Shown: positions 37,256 to 51,000 of the stretch, one piece after another
How positions within the stretch are numbered: the first letter of the stretch is position 1
How the letters are laid out: every line of letters begins with the position of its first letter
Origin: Chlorokybus atmophyticus
Lineage: Eukaryota > Streptophyta > Chlorokybophyceae > Chlorokybales > Chlorokybaceae
Assembly (NCBI GenBank): GCA_009103225.1
Contig: RHPI01002262.1
Location: 847,213-911,212, forward strand
Length of the DNA: 64,000 bases
Direction: 5' to 3'
Translations under genes and position numbers: made by a program
Notes under the pieces: model-generated
Databases searched by the model: none
Told to the model about the DNA's origin: nothing
The model's input: the letters and a program-made list of their open reading frames with translations, nothing else

Positions 37256-40200
37256 TCCATTGCGTTCATACCCATGACTGAATAAGCTATGAGCAATGCG
37301 AATATAGCCATTGGTAGCGACTTAGCAATGAATGGCATTTAAATAGTAAAAGTAGTAGCAGTGTCACCACTGCCTAAACTTATACGGACACGCGTGCATG
37401 CATGCGCCCACCATATGCTTGTGCGCTACCACCTGCAGTGTGGTAGGAGGTACATGCGGTACATGCGGTAGGTGCGTGCGTGATTCAGTCATGGATACGC
37501 AACGGCAAAATGTAGCTGGCACCATGTGCTACTGCTCATACAACTTCACATGCTGCATACTTATCATGTACACAAAATGCGGGACATGCATGCGCATGCA
37601 CATGATGCAGTGAAGTCAGCACACAGCAGCGCATGCATGGTACACATCATCAAGTTGAGTTGAGTTGACCATTGGGCTACTGTTTAACGCTACCCTACTG
37701 CCGCTACCCCGGTAGACATGCAGCAGTCAACATGCAGAACTATCGCCCGCCCACACGGGCCCTGTGTCCGTGTAACCGTGCATTCCAACTTATAGCGGGT
37801 GTGTCATGTTATGCATGTGGCCTTCGTGCCATAGTCTCGCAGCCATGTTCAAGCACTGCATATTGCAGCCTGGGCAGTGCTTGTCTCGCACTCATTAAGT
37901 ACTGGACGGTACGGCAGGCATGGCAACCGGTAGGAATGGTAGTGTCAACCCAACCTTGTACATAATTGTTTCTTGTGCATACAAGCAAGTCCAATGGCCT
38001 ATCGTACTTGCCTATGCCGGGCAAAACCTCTAGCAAGTTAAGATGTACAGTCATAGGCAGGCAAGCAACCGCGCAGTGCCTGGTAGGAGGAAGCCGGGGG
38101 AGTGATAGGCGATTGGCAGGCATAAAAGGTTGGTGTTAGACCAATGGGGCATGGGCAATGCGCTGGGCCCCACAGCCGCACGCCAAGCTAGGAACGGACA
38201 GGATAAAGCAGACAAGCACCACGCCACAACGTAGATGCATGCCTATTGTTACAACATTGTCACATGTAAATCGTATTGCATGTATATGTTCTCCCTCTCG
38301 CAATGCCAGCGTACATGTTGAGCAGAGTAATTAAACATATCTGAAGGCAATGGCGATGATGAATCTTAAAAATGTAGCGCTGTTGCATGCTATAGGGTAG
38401 AATAGAACAGGGCCACAAAGCAATACTTACACCATGTGTAACACTGTGCCCACCAGGGCCCAGCCTTTTCAACTCTCATGCAATCATGCATAAGTACATG
38501 ACTCATGCACATCATGCATGCCCTTTTATCATTCACATGTCAACCATACATGGATCACGATCACAAGTCTGCACAATGTAGACACCCAGGTCTACTGTGC
38601 GGACAGTCACATGCATAGTGCTCCCTTAGTGGAGAGGGAGGCGTGTACAGGCAAAGGGAGGCTAAGGAACACGTTTCCTTCAACTCTGCAACGGTGGGAA
38701 TTTCATCGTGCAGCTTGTCGCAGACCTTGGAGCTTCCAAAACGGTGTCAACCTCACATGGCAGTTCTTTCACAATTTTCACAAGCAACCCACCCAATATA
38801 GGCCAGGAAAGGCCCCTTCAACAGTAACACCAAGTACCCTAAACTCAGTATGTGGAAGGACCTTGATAATGCTCAGCTAAGGCGTGCACAACGGTGCCAG
38901 CGCCATTCCCAATGTGTACAACAACAACTGTCCTTGCCTTGGGCGTGCCAACGCCCTTAAGGCAGCTGATGCTGAGGTAGCTGTCCCAATCCCCTTCCTA
39001 ACGCCTTCCCACTTGGCCACACATTCCCTCAAGAGGAATATTCCCGTAAGGACGTGCGCCAAACAATTAACGTCCACCACACTACACAGTGCTTGAACGG
39101 CCATTTGCCATCATGGCAACATGTCACACACTTAATGTGACTCACTCAGTGCTGTCACACCATGCCCTGTGCCATAGATGTCCCATCTTTGCTCATGCTT
39201 AATGTGACATGCAGCTGCACTTCACATGTGCGTACTTACAAACTTCCTTACAAGCATGTGCACTCTATGCACATGCATGATGTGAACTACACATCACACA
39301 GCTTGTCACACGCTTGCATAAGCTACCAGACTCTGAGTGTAAGCGCTCATGACATGTGGCGCAACACTACTGTATACACCAGCATGTACAGTACACTGTA
39401 CTATGTATGACATTTGTTACAACATGTGACAATGTCTCGCATTGTGCACATACATGCTCACACTTACCAGCTCTGTGCAAGCTTATCAGTGCCTTGTACA
39501 ATTCATGCCCAAGGCTCATGAGCTCAAGGACCGACTGAATGAGCGAACCATTTAGGTATTGCACACACCAAACCAATTAAACTCCCATACAATCATGCTG
39601 GCATATGTCGCAACATAGCAGCTGAGAGTGATGATGCCTTGCCTGTTATGCGTGACACTATGTGTACTCGAACGCGGTGCACATTTACTAATATGGTTAT
39701 ACAATGTGTATATACACACACATTATTACGCCATAAGTACACGACCGCAATGTATGCATATTTATTATTATAGTCGTATATATATATATATATCTCTATT
39801 AATATATGGTTTAATGATATAATTCGAAAATGTATTATAATAAATGTGATATAGATATAATCTTTAAATACTTGCTACATAAGCGTTGCGACCATTGTGA
39901 TTTAATGAAATAAACATCATTACTATTAAGATGTATAATGCACGCTTTGTATTTATCAAAGTCCTCGCGTTGATGCATATGACATGTCATGTCTTCAGCA
40001 AATGTGTTGTTGTTATGTAGCTACATTTGATCAAATTCAAAGTAGCAGAACCACACCCGCATGCACGTGTACTTGTGATCATATAATGGAAATCACAACG
40101 CGTTTGATGATATATACCCAATACTTATAAACGCGTTAATAAGTTTTGTGCGAGTTTACACGTTGTGTAAGCTCTGTGTGTGTGTGTGTGTGTGTGTGTG

Positions 40201-40446
40201 GACGTCACCGACAGCATATGCGTCGGTGATGCCTCCGCACAGTCGACGCAGCCCTGTTCGTTCCAGGCGGCCTCAGCCAAAGCAAAAAGCCGTGCGCCAC
40301 GTGGAAAGGGCTGCCTAAGCTAGGCTACGGCTATGATTGGCGATTCAACAAACAGGTCGTTAGTACAGTGTTGCACTCTGTGGTCTAGACCAGGGAGCCA
40401 GGCTAGGGTTTGTGCGCCTTGGGGCGGGAAGCTTGCGGCGGCGGCG
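37256..40446. other. Intergenic, no gene found
   Basis: Short frames on both strands near 38520-39100 have partly protein-like stretches (minus-strand CLAHVLTGIFLLRECVAKWE) that may be decayed transposon or gene DNA. 39680-40170 is strongly AT-rich, with (TA)n at 39777-39792. I found no exon chain. Confidence 0.4.
40177..40200. repeat. (GT)n microsatellite
   Basis: Uninterrupted GT dinucleotides about 250 bp upstream of the OGDH start. Confidence 0.9.
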
Positions 40447-43400
40447 ATGGCGCTGGGCCGGGTGCTCGGCGCCGGCCGGGTGGGCCTCCGGAGGGCCTGG
40501 CCGACCGGGCTTCACCGCTTCAGGGAGCTTATGGTGGCTTCCTCCTCGACTTTGTCGTCGGAATCTTCTATATACCGCAGACACTTCTCCTCCTCTGCTG
40601 CCCCACCACCACCTCCTCCTCCTCCTGGCCCTGCCACCGCCGCTGCTCCAGGTAGACTTACTAAGTGACCAACGTGCTGACTCTTCGTGACTTGTCATGA
40701 GCAGCATTCACCGCATGGGAGGTCGCTTTCAACATGCATAACAAGCAACTACTTGTTAACGGCCAGTTTCTGTTTGGTGTGTCTTGCATGCTAAATTGTT
40801 TCGGTTGCAGCGGTCTTGAACTCATGCGTGTCACTTGCATCAGCAACAAGTTGCTGGTTGACAGTAAGGGTCAACTCAGTACAAGTGCAAGCATGCGTCT
40901 CCAGATCCAGCGCTTGGCATATTGCATGCTGTTCTCAAACACCGCCGCAGTCATGATCTGATAAAGTTGGCATGTGCAGTGTCCTTGCAGAAGTTGCACG
41001 ATAACTTCCTTGATGGCACGAGCAGCACGTACCTCGAGTCGCTCGAGAAGGAATGGGCAAAGGACCCGTCCTCGGTGCACCCTACATGGCGCACTGTGTT
41101 TGACAGTCTTAAAGAGGGCACAGTTGACAACGAACGCTACCGAGCATTCTCACAGGTATGATATTCCTACTTCATCACTGTCAAAGTTATTCGCAATGCA
41201 TGCAAGGACATTGCTCATCAGCATACGTGTTGCACTTGCAGGCTGTGGCATTGAAGGCAGCGTCTTCTGCTGATATCCGCCCGGATGAATTAGGCAAGGT
41301 GATTCAGGAGAGCATGCGGTTGCTGCTGTTGGTGCGCGCGTACCAGGTGCAAGGCCACATGATTGCCAACCTGGACCCACTTGGATTGACGCAACCCAAG
41401 ATGCCGGCCGAACTTGACCCCGCGCTGTACGGCTTCAGTGACGCAGACATGGATAGGAAGTTCTTCCTCGGCACGTGGCGCATGAAAGGCCTGTTGCATG
41501 AGCAGACCCCCGTGCGGACGCTGAGGTCAATACTCGAGCGGCTGAAACGCGTATACTCCGGCAACATCGGGTTTGAGTACATGCACATCCCGGATCGTGA
41601 CCGGTGCAACTGGCTTCGGGAACGCATTGAAGACCTCAATCACAGGCGCTATGGCAAAGCAGAGAAAGAGGTGCTTCTGGACCGGCTCATGTGGGGCACA
41701 GAGTTCGAGAGCTTCCTGGAGTCCAAGTGGACATCAGCTAAGAGGTTTGGTCTGGAGGGCGGTGAAACCCTCATTCCAGGGATGAAAGCTCTCATTGATC
41801 GAAGTGCTGATCTCGGGGTGGAGAGCGTTGTCATTGGCATGCCACATCGCGGGCGTCTTAATGTACTTGCAAATGTTGTGCGCAAGCCCATGGCGCAGAT
41901 CTTCAGCGAGTTCTCAAAGGGTGTGGCGCCCATCAAGTCCGAAGACCCCGCGCAGTTCATTGGCTCCGGTGATGTCAAGTACCATCTCGGTACGTCATAC
42001 GATCGCCCAACGCGTGGCGGCAAGCGCGTGCATCTGTCTCTCATTGCCAACCCAAGCCACCTCGAGGCTGTGGATCCGGTTGTTGAAGGCAAGACGCGCG
42101 CGAAGCAGTACTTTTCGCAAGACTTCTCACGTGACAAGAACATGGCTGTCCTCCTGCATGGCGATGGTAGCTTTGCTGGTCAAGGAGTTGTTTTTGAGAC
42201 CTTTGATATGAGCAACCTGCCGGAGTACACTACTGGTGGCACTGTGCACATTGTTGTCAACAATCAGGTACACAGTCTGCATGTGCTCTGTACATTTGTC
42301 ATCAAGTTGTGTTTGTGATTGGAATTCAAGTTTAGCTTGCTTGCTGACTTTGCTGGCAACAGGTGGCATTCACAACGGATCCCAAGTACAGCAGGTCCAG
42401 CGCTTATTGCACAGATGTGGCCAAGGCGCTTAATGCACCTATATTCCATGTCAATGGAGATGATCCAGAGGCTGTCCAGTATGTTTGCGAGCTGGCGGCC
42501 GAGTGGCGTCAGCGATGGAAGGAAGATGTGGTCATTGACATTGTAAGTGATCATGCACTGCATACCCTGCACATGCTGCATGTTGCATAGCCCGCTTGCA
42601 GCAGCTCATAATGCAACCATTGTGCAGGTATGCTACAGGAAGTTTGGTCACAATGAGATTGATGAGCCGTCCTTCACACAGCCATTACTTTACCAGCGCA
42701 TCCGATCGCACACACCAGCTCTGAGTGAGTGCTTACTGCAATTGGTGGTTTGCACTGCTTGATGCTGTGCTTAACTCCTCTCTGCATGTGACACAATGGC
42801 CACTCTGTACAAATGGCTGGTCGGAAGGTCAGTGCGTTGACTGATGCAGTTGTCTCCGTGCAGGTTCTTACTCAAAGAAGCTGATTGATTCTGGGGAGTT
42901 TACGGATGCAGAGGTCAAGGCCATGGACGACCGCGTGAGGTCCATCCTGAATGAAGAGTTTGAGAACAGCAAGACTTACACGATGAAGGATGTCGATTGG
43001 TTGGCGTCTCATTGGAAGGGTTTCCGCGGCCCGGGCCAACTGTCTCGTATCAGGAACACGGGTGTACCAAAGAAGATCCTTGAAGATGTTGGCCGCGCAA
43101 TTACCACCCTACCTGAGGGTTTCAGTGCACATCGGTATGTGACGCGTTGCCAAGGGCGATCCCAGGCTACGCATAGCCAATTGTCTAGCTGGTGCTAATG
43201 TGTCATTGCCTCTGCAGTGCGCTGAAGAGAGTGTATGAAGCAAGGCGGCAGATGATTGAGACTGGTGAGGGTATTGACTGGGGAACGGCGGAGGCGTTGG
43301 CATTCGGCACGCTGCTTGTCGAGGGCAACCACGTGCGTTTGAGTGGGCAGGACGTGGAGCGGGGAACATTTTCCCATCGCCACTCTGTCGTACATGATCA

Positions 43401-44496
43401 GAAGACGGGTGAACGCTACATTCCCTTGAGTCATGTTGTTCCTGACGCCCCTCCCGGCTTGTTCACTGTTTGCAATAGCTCCCTCTCTGAGTTTGGCGTG
43501 CTGGGCTTCGAGCTTGGCTACTCAATGGAGTCGCCCAATTCGCTCGTGTTGTGGGAAGCGCAGTTTGGGGACTTTGCCAACGGCGCACAGGTCATTATTG
43601 ACCAGTTCCTGTCTTGTGGTGAGGCCAAGTGGCTGCGGCAGACCGGGCTGGTGTGTTTGTTGCCCCACGGGTACGATGGACAAGGGCCAGAGCACTCATC
43701 GGCGAGGTTGGAACGGTTCCTGCAGCTTGCGGATGACAACCCTGCAGAAATACCCCCCATGGACCCTTCAGTCCGCACGCAGCTGCAGCAGTGCAATTGG
43801 CAGGTCTGCAACGTGACCACTCCAGCAAACTACTTCCACGTGCTGCGACGACAAATTCACCGCGACTTCCGTAAGCCTCTCATCATAATGTCGCCGAAGA
43901 ACCTCCTTCGCCATCCCAAGGTCAAGTCCCACATCACCGAGTTTGATGACGAGCAGGGCCATCCCGACTGGGACAAGCAGGGCACCCGCTTCAAGCGCAT
44001 AATCAAGGACAAGGGCAACCACCAGGCCAAGGAGACGGGCTTCAAGCGACTGGTCCTGTGCAGTGGCAAAGTGTACTACGAACTTGATGAGCTGCGCGAA
44101 TCGCTCGGCCTCAACGATACGGTCGCCATCTGCCGCGTGGAGCAGATCTGCCCCTTCCCTTGGGACCTCATCCAGCGCGAGATTAGGCGCTACGAGGGTG
44201 CGGAGATAGTGTGGGCACAGGAGGAGCCCATGAACATGGGAGCGTGGAGCTACGTCTTCCCTCGCATGCACACAGTGCTCAAGGTATGGCTGCTGAGATG
44301 TCAATTGCAGGTAATCCTGACGTGTTGTATGCATTGTAACTTAACATATAGCGCATCATTGCAGGGAGAGGGCAGGAGTATTGATGAGCTGAGGTATGTT
44401 GGACGGCTGCCAGCCGCATCTCCTGCAACAGGCTATCTGGAGCAGCACAAGAGAGAGCAGACGCAGCTGGTCAAGGAAGCAGTCACCTTGGAGTAA
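40447..44496 (+). CDS. OGDH: 2-oxoglutarate dehydrogenase E1 component, mitochondrial
   Basis: Eight exons (40447-40651, 40980-41155, 41242-42267, 42363-42542, 42628-42724, 42864-43134, 43218-44283, 44365-44496) give 1050 residues, the usual plant length. The thiamin-diphosphate enzyme decarboxylates 2-oxoglutarate in the TCA cycle and passes the succinyl group to E2. The Arg/Ser-rich N-terminus and poly-Pro stretch suit a mitochondrial transit peptide. The N-terminal E2-binding segment ([14 protein letters not shown]) is present. So are the TPP motif from GDG at 434-436 to NN at 467-468, [45 protein letters not shown] and [11 protein letters not shown]. Sequence is plant-like throughout. The first intron (328 bp) is the longest. 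The start was chosen as the first ATG giving a transit peptide after a GC-rich leader. Confidence 0.97.
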
Positions 44497-47400
44497 ATGG
44501 GGCAATTTTGTGTGCAGTAGCAGTGTGACGTTGTGTACTGTGTATAACTACCAAGCATGCTAGGCTTGTAATGCTACGAAGCCGGTGGCCTGCCAGTTGC
44601 TGCTGGCCTTCCTGCATGAATAGCTATAAGACCGGCTTCTGCACAGTTTTGCATTGAGCAGTTGCTGTTAAGGCGTGCGCATCATCCTGCGGGTGCAGGA
44701 TGCACTGCAGTTCAACGATCTTAATATGTGAACCACTGTTGCCACGTGCTGTATTGCATTTGCTGTATAGATCTCAGTCCGGTATATACACATGGACAAG
44801 GTTGGGCTACCGTTACCTACCTACCAGTAGTAGCCGTGTTTGCCATATTGTGAGGTAATTACTCGTATTCACACGTGTACTGGGTAGGCAGTTACGTGTC
44901 CCTGCGTAGCACACAACAACAATTACTGCAAAGTATGCACTCAGCATGCACGATACAGCTCTTGGACATGGCTGCACGTAACCACTGGGCGACGGCCACA
45001 AGTTCAACATCACACACCCTTTTTGACCTGAAGTCATCATCTGTAAGGACACATGAAGATCATGCAATGGAGTTGTATAAGCAATTGCACAGGGTATCAG
45101 CTACATTTAGCGTTTGCCTTCCATCCTGGGGTGGGGGGTGATCCTAGGTCACACACACGCACCGCGTGTACCTTGTACAAAGGATATGCCCNNNNNNNNN
45201 NNNNNNNNNNNNNNNNNNNNNNNNNNNNNNNNNNNNNNNNNNNNNNNNNNNNNNNNNNNNNNNNNNNNNNNNNNNNNNNNNNNNNNNNNNNNNNNNNNNN
45301 NNNNNNNNNNNNNNNNNNNNNNNNNNNNNNNNNNNNNNNNNNNNNNNNNNNNNNNNNNNNNNNNNNNNNNNNNNNNNNNNNNNNNNNNNNNNNNNNNNNN
45401 NNNNNNNNNNNNNNNNNNNNNNNNNNNNNNNNNNNNNNNNNNNNNNNNNNNNNNNNNNNNNNNNNNNNNNNNNNNNNNNNNNNNNNNNNNNNNNNNNNNN
45501 NNNNNNNNNNNNNNNNNNNNNNNNNNNNNNNNNNNNNNNNNNNNNNNNNNNNNNNNNNNNNNNNNNNNNNNNNNNNNNNNNNNNNNNNNNNNNNNNNNNN
45601 NNNNNNNNNNNNNNNNNNNNNNNNNNNNNNNNNNNNNNNNNNNNNNNNNNNNNNNNNNNNNNNNNNNNNNNNNNNNNNNNNNNNNNNNNNNNNNNNNNNN
45701 NNNNNNNNNNNNNNNNNNNNNNNNNNNNNNNNNNNNNNNNNNNNNNNNNNNNNNNNNNNNNNNNNNNNNNNNNNNNNNNNNNNNNNNNNNNNNNNNNNNN
45801 NNNNNNNNNNNNNNNNNNNNNNNNNNNNNNNNNNNNNNNNNNNNNNNNNNNNNNNNNNNNNNNNNNNNNNNNNNNNNNNCGCCCCCTGGCGCTCTCTATG
45901 TCTCTGTGTGTGTGTGCATGTGCACACACACGCAGAGAAATTGTTGGTAGTAGAGTAGGTAGGAAAGTTAGCAAGTAATAGTAGCCCGATGGTCTACATA
46001 AGCGGTGTGAGCTGCATGTTGATATCATGCTTGGTCCATTGCACGTGTTGCACATATTCTGTACACAATGTCATTTGTATGACACCTTGCATGTGTTGCT
46101 GCGTGCTGACTGGACTACACGTTGTGCATGCGCATGCATGTCCAGCATTTAATGTACACCTACCGCGTGTACCTGCACAAAAACTGCCTCTAGCATATCC
46201 TGTACAAAGGTTATGCCCCGCCCCCCCCCCCCCTTGTATCTCTATATCTCTCTCTGAGCGCGCAAGCGCGCATGCTTACGTATAGTAAATGCATAGGGGA
46301 ATTGCCCATTGAAACCACACCACGCATGCAACACGCTGCATAACGTGTACAAAGAATGCAATGCGGTGATATGAGTATAATTAGGGTAGGTTGACATTGC
46401 TATTTGTATAGTTGGGTGGCATTCCATAAGAGGTAACTACCAATGGCGGTTGAGTAAAAAGGCGTACCTGCTTTGAAGTGGAGCGCCGGCACCACCTACG
46501 ATAGCGACTATAGTAGGGCTGGAGCGCCTTCACTCGATGCCTGCCATCGAGCTGCCATCTAGAGAAGCATCATTCGTGCCGTCTGCCTTTGTGGAGCTGA
46601 ACTCGACTATGCTCTGGGAGGCACTGGTGACGTCGAAAATGTTGGCAACCGATAAACATATAAGCACTAAAACCTATTCCTGGATAGGCCCGCAATGTAC
46701 TTGGCAACGTTCCGGCATTGAGCCGCTTATGGGGGCATAAGGAAATTGGGAGTTGCAAGTAATGTACATGCTCCTCCTTTGTGTGTATAGTACCCGCTGC
46801 AGCTGGTTCGCTGATACAATTAGTCCTTGTGCTTATGAGTTTTGGGCAAGATGAACTGTGCCAGGTGCTGATAAGCAGCTTGCATAGAGCTAATCAGTAT
46901 GTATGCCAGCAGTAACTACTGATGTGACATGTTGAGACTGAAGAGACATGTCTTTCACAGATGTATTGTGCGATACAATGTCTAACCTTGCTGCAATCAT
47001 AAACATTTTGTCAAGAGTGGGCATTGTGTTACTTGTCATAATACATTTACGGTTGAACAATGCAAGACAATGCGCGAAAGTTGAGCGCAGCGTCATCATG
47101 TGCGACACATTACGCCAACGTCAAATCGGGTATGCGATTATGAATATAATAATATAATAATATCACCCGCAAGTTCAATGTCATATTATGCATCAGGTGT
47201 GCAGTGTGTGTCGAATGTGTCATCTATACATATTGCGCTGAAGTGTAACAACAAATTCTATTTGCTCGCTTGCATATGTCTCATTGTCACACACACACAA
47301 TATGCTGTTATGAGCACTCTATCGCAATCAATTTTACAACTCAAGCACTCATGATAGAATGCTTGTGTAAAGTTAGATGCGCAGAGCGCTGTTTTGCTGT

Positions 47401-48037
47401 CGCATTCGAATTTCCCATATCTTCGCGAAGGGCAATGGAATCTCTTAGATGCATACTTAGAACTGTACTCTATGCATGTTATTATATAATTGCAAGAATA
47501 CGGCGGCAACCTGCCTGATTCGGGAGGAATTGGTGCAATTGAGGCACCCATCGACCATGTTCATTACATACTATCATTATATCATATGCTCATGCATATT
47601 ACGCAGTGATGCGCAATCATTTTAGAATACTACATGTACATTTGGCCGATATTGAGAGGTCTGCTTATATAGAAATCGTGCAAGCGTCCAACTGGCTTGA
47701 GAATGGGATGGACATTCCTTAACAGAATTACTTGTCAATGACAAGTTGTCATCAGTATGGTAGGCACGCTGTTTTCGGCAAGGCTTGTGCCAGTGGCATG
47801 CATCTTGATTGATGGAGTGGCTTGCATGCGCCACAATTCATGAGTTGCCATACATGTAGCATTCCAAAACCTGACATGTCGCAACACGTGACTTGCGAGA
47901 GGGCCATCCGTACCAAAACCCAGAACGGTTTGTCTAGAGCAAGCCAAGCCGCCCTGGACGCGACGGCCGCGGCGGGCGAGGCCGACGCCGACGCCGACGA
48001 GGAGGCGGAGGACAAGGAGGAGGACCAAGGGTAGGGC
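44497..48037. other. Intergenic, no convincing gene
   Basis: Contains the OGDH 3' region (a TGTAA word lies about 72 bp after the stop), a long N gap, and AT-rich DNA near 46930-47560. On the minus strand near 46625-46535 a short segment reads SIVEFSSTKADGTNDASLDG before a stop and could be a terminal exon, but no partner exons were found. Confidence 0.4.
45192..45879. other. Assembly gap (688 N)
   Basis: Run of unknown bases. The same CTCTCTATGTCTCTGTGTG-type simple sequence follows it. Confidence 0.99.
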
Positions 48038-51000
48038 ATGATGAAGACGGCCGGTGGCGGTGCGGGCATTGCGACGGTCACGGCGATCCTCCTGGCCGCG
48101 GCCCTGCTGTCTGCCCTTACGCCGCCCGCTTCTGGTATGTGCTTTGCTGCTGCTGCGGACGCGGGTGTTGTTGTTGATGATGAGGATGAGGCCAAGGAGG
48201 CGGAGTACAAGTAGGAGGTAATGGCTGTAAGCAACTGACTGGATCTTGCTCGTCCTGTGCAGGTAATGTGTATTACACTAGCTGGCTGGCCACCATAGTG
48301 CTGGGGCACAACTTCACGGACTACCTGCAGTCGCCAGTGGCCTACCGGGCGGGCCTGGCCGGCGACATTGCCGCTGCCCTCAATGTCACCCTCAGTGACG
48401 TCGTTCACGTGCGTGGCGCCTTCTACCACGTCAAGGGCTTGCAAGCCGTTATCCAATTTGTCAACAACCATGGCGCCGGTCACTCCCCCCGGAATCTGGC
48501 TGAAACCCTAGTGGCTGCAGATTACACCCAGGCTGGAAGGTATTGTATGACACACATAACATCAGTGTGGCTTGCGCCCCTAAGCTACACATACGCGTGT
48601 GCCAACTTCATGACTACGGCATGTCATGCTTGTCCTGAGAGATTTAAGCTTCGCGTGTCGATAGTACTTGCTGTTGTCGCCTCGTGCGATTGAGTCTGAA
48701 AAAACATTGAAGCGAAGAGTGTGATGCCTGTTCATCGCATTGCTTACATACATTGTCTGTAGGCCACTAACACTAAACGATAAACATTCAACTTGTTGTG
48801 GTCGTCTATTGAAATTGTAGCATAGGTAAAGGTTGTTTGACTATCTTTGTGTTTATGCGTGTGCTTTCTGCAGTTTGTGCCTACACATTGCGGGCTGGTT
48901 AGTCACATTTGTGCGCGCGCAAGCATGCGTGTCCTGACTTCTGCTTTACTAAGTGCTTGAGTGTGTATTCAATAGGTATTTAAGAGAAGCCATCCGCGGG
49001 TTGGATGTTGGTTTGGGTGCAATTGGCGCGAGAGCTGTCCCGCAATGTGAAAGCTGTTCAGACACCTATCAGATGCGTCCTCCGCCGTTCTTCGAGTGCA
49101 ACTGCGTGCGTGCATTGGACGTGCACTTGCGTCTGGGCCGGGCGGTACCCAACGCAACGCTTGCGAGCATGACTCTTGGCTTCCGGATGGCGGCGGTACT
49201 AAAGTCCCGCCCCAACCTCTTGAGCTTTGACTACAACCCAACCAACAAATCGATGATCATACATGTGTTCCCGCCGCCGGGGCAGCATGTGGTCCCGCCG
49301 GTTCACACGTCCGAAATGGTCAAAATCATGACAAAGAGGACCACCAACATGCAGCGCGTGCTCGGGTCTTTTGTTGTGCAGATGATCGCACTTGGGAGCC
49401 ACTTGCCGATGAAGTATTGGGCCCCGCCGCAGTATGACTACCCGTGCTACGTGGACTGTGGACCCACGCCAAACGTGAACACCGAGCCGTGGCTCGCGCG
49501 TGTCACGCTGCTGCGTGGGTACTCTGCGTACAAAGACAACCCCGCGCAGACCTTTGCGCAGCTTGCTGCCGACGCTGAAGTACTTATGACGCGACTCACC
49601 CCTGCTCAGGTGAGCTGCTGCTACTGCTGCTGTTGTTGTTATTGTTGTAACTATGTCTGTGTGTACGTGCTTCTTGTGTGAAGTTTCCACCAACCTTGTA
49701 GTCAATGTCACCGTCCACATCAACATTATTGTCATTATCGCCGTCATCATCATCAACAACAACAACAACAACAACAACAACATCGTATCATGGTCATCAA
49801 CAGCAGTTGCAGCAACTCTATCACCATTAAGAACATTGGCATCATCACCGCGTTACGGGTTGAGGCTTACATGTGTTTTTGTGTGCGTCAGTTGCAAGTG
49901 GCAGGGGTTATTCCTGTCGAGCAAGATGCAATGCTTGTGGTCCTCGAGGTGTCGTATGACGAGGGGCAGTTATGGAATCCCGGCAACTTGACCCGACAGC
50001 TGGCAAGCCGCTTGCTGTCAATGAGCCCGATCCTGCAAAACACCACATTGTTCAGGTTCTATGACAACTCAACCGCACCCGACTTGTTACCAACACCCGG
50101 TGAGTATTATACATACAGTGTGGTGTTGTTGTGTGTATGTATTCTGTGTGGAGGTGTGGCGCGTGCATGCGCAACTGCGCACGTGCGAGGCACACAATTT
50201 ACGACAAATCCGATACATATTAACATGTGTGCGAACTGTGCAGCTTGCGCGGCGTGTTCAGACCCACGCAAAGAGCTCAGGCCGCCACCTTACTTCACAT
50301 GCGATTGCGTGGCGCCGTTGTTCCTCAACATCACGCTCTCGGACACATTGAGCGCGGCTTATCATGCCTCAGGCCAGCTGTCTGTTCGCTTTGCCGACGC
50401 CATCGGCACCGACCCTTCCTTAGTCACCATCGAGTACTTTTCTCCCACTCTCGCGCAAGTCATTGTGTTCCCGCCTCCCATTGCAACCTTTGCTTATGAT
50501 GCCGACATCGCACCCGTCGTGCGGCTATTCAGAGGCGCCAACGGGCCGATACCGATGCAAGACGTGTTATCGGGGCCTCAGGCCTTGATATCGGCCTCAT
50601 TCGGTGGGAAGATTGTGTTCGAAATCAATGCCGCCTCGCCATCGCCCCCGACTTTCGACCCACATTCCAATGCACCCGTTGTGATGGACTTAATGTTGGC
50701 ATCCCCGTACAGTTCTTATTCAATCGACCCGCAGGCGTTTGAAGCCAGCTTTATTTCCGATCTCATGAGTATGGCTAAACGTGCGATTCCTAACCTTGTG
50801 GCCGTCACAACCAAAGTCACAGGCGCAGCGCCTACCGACACCGGGATGCAGGTGTGTATATGTTTTGCTTGTGTGCAAGTGCATGGTAAGACAAGCTTTT
50901 GTGCCCACGGCGACATTCTGTGCATCTCCGAGCGACTGCATACTTGTGCGCGTGCGCGTGCGCGTGCGTGTGCGTGTGCGTGTGCGTGTGCGTGTGCGTG

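Noticed and set aside
38877-39104. Minus-strand 75-codon frame with protein-like stretches
   Set aside because: No start context, no adjoining exons and no identifiable family. At most decayed transposon DNA.
43768-44334. 188-codon antisense frame within OGDH exon 7
   Set aside because: Shadow of the strongly supported sense coding sequence.
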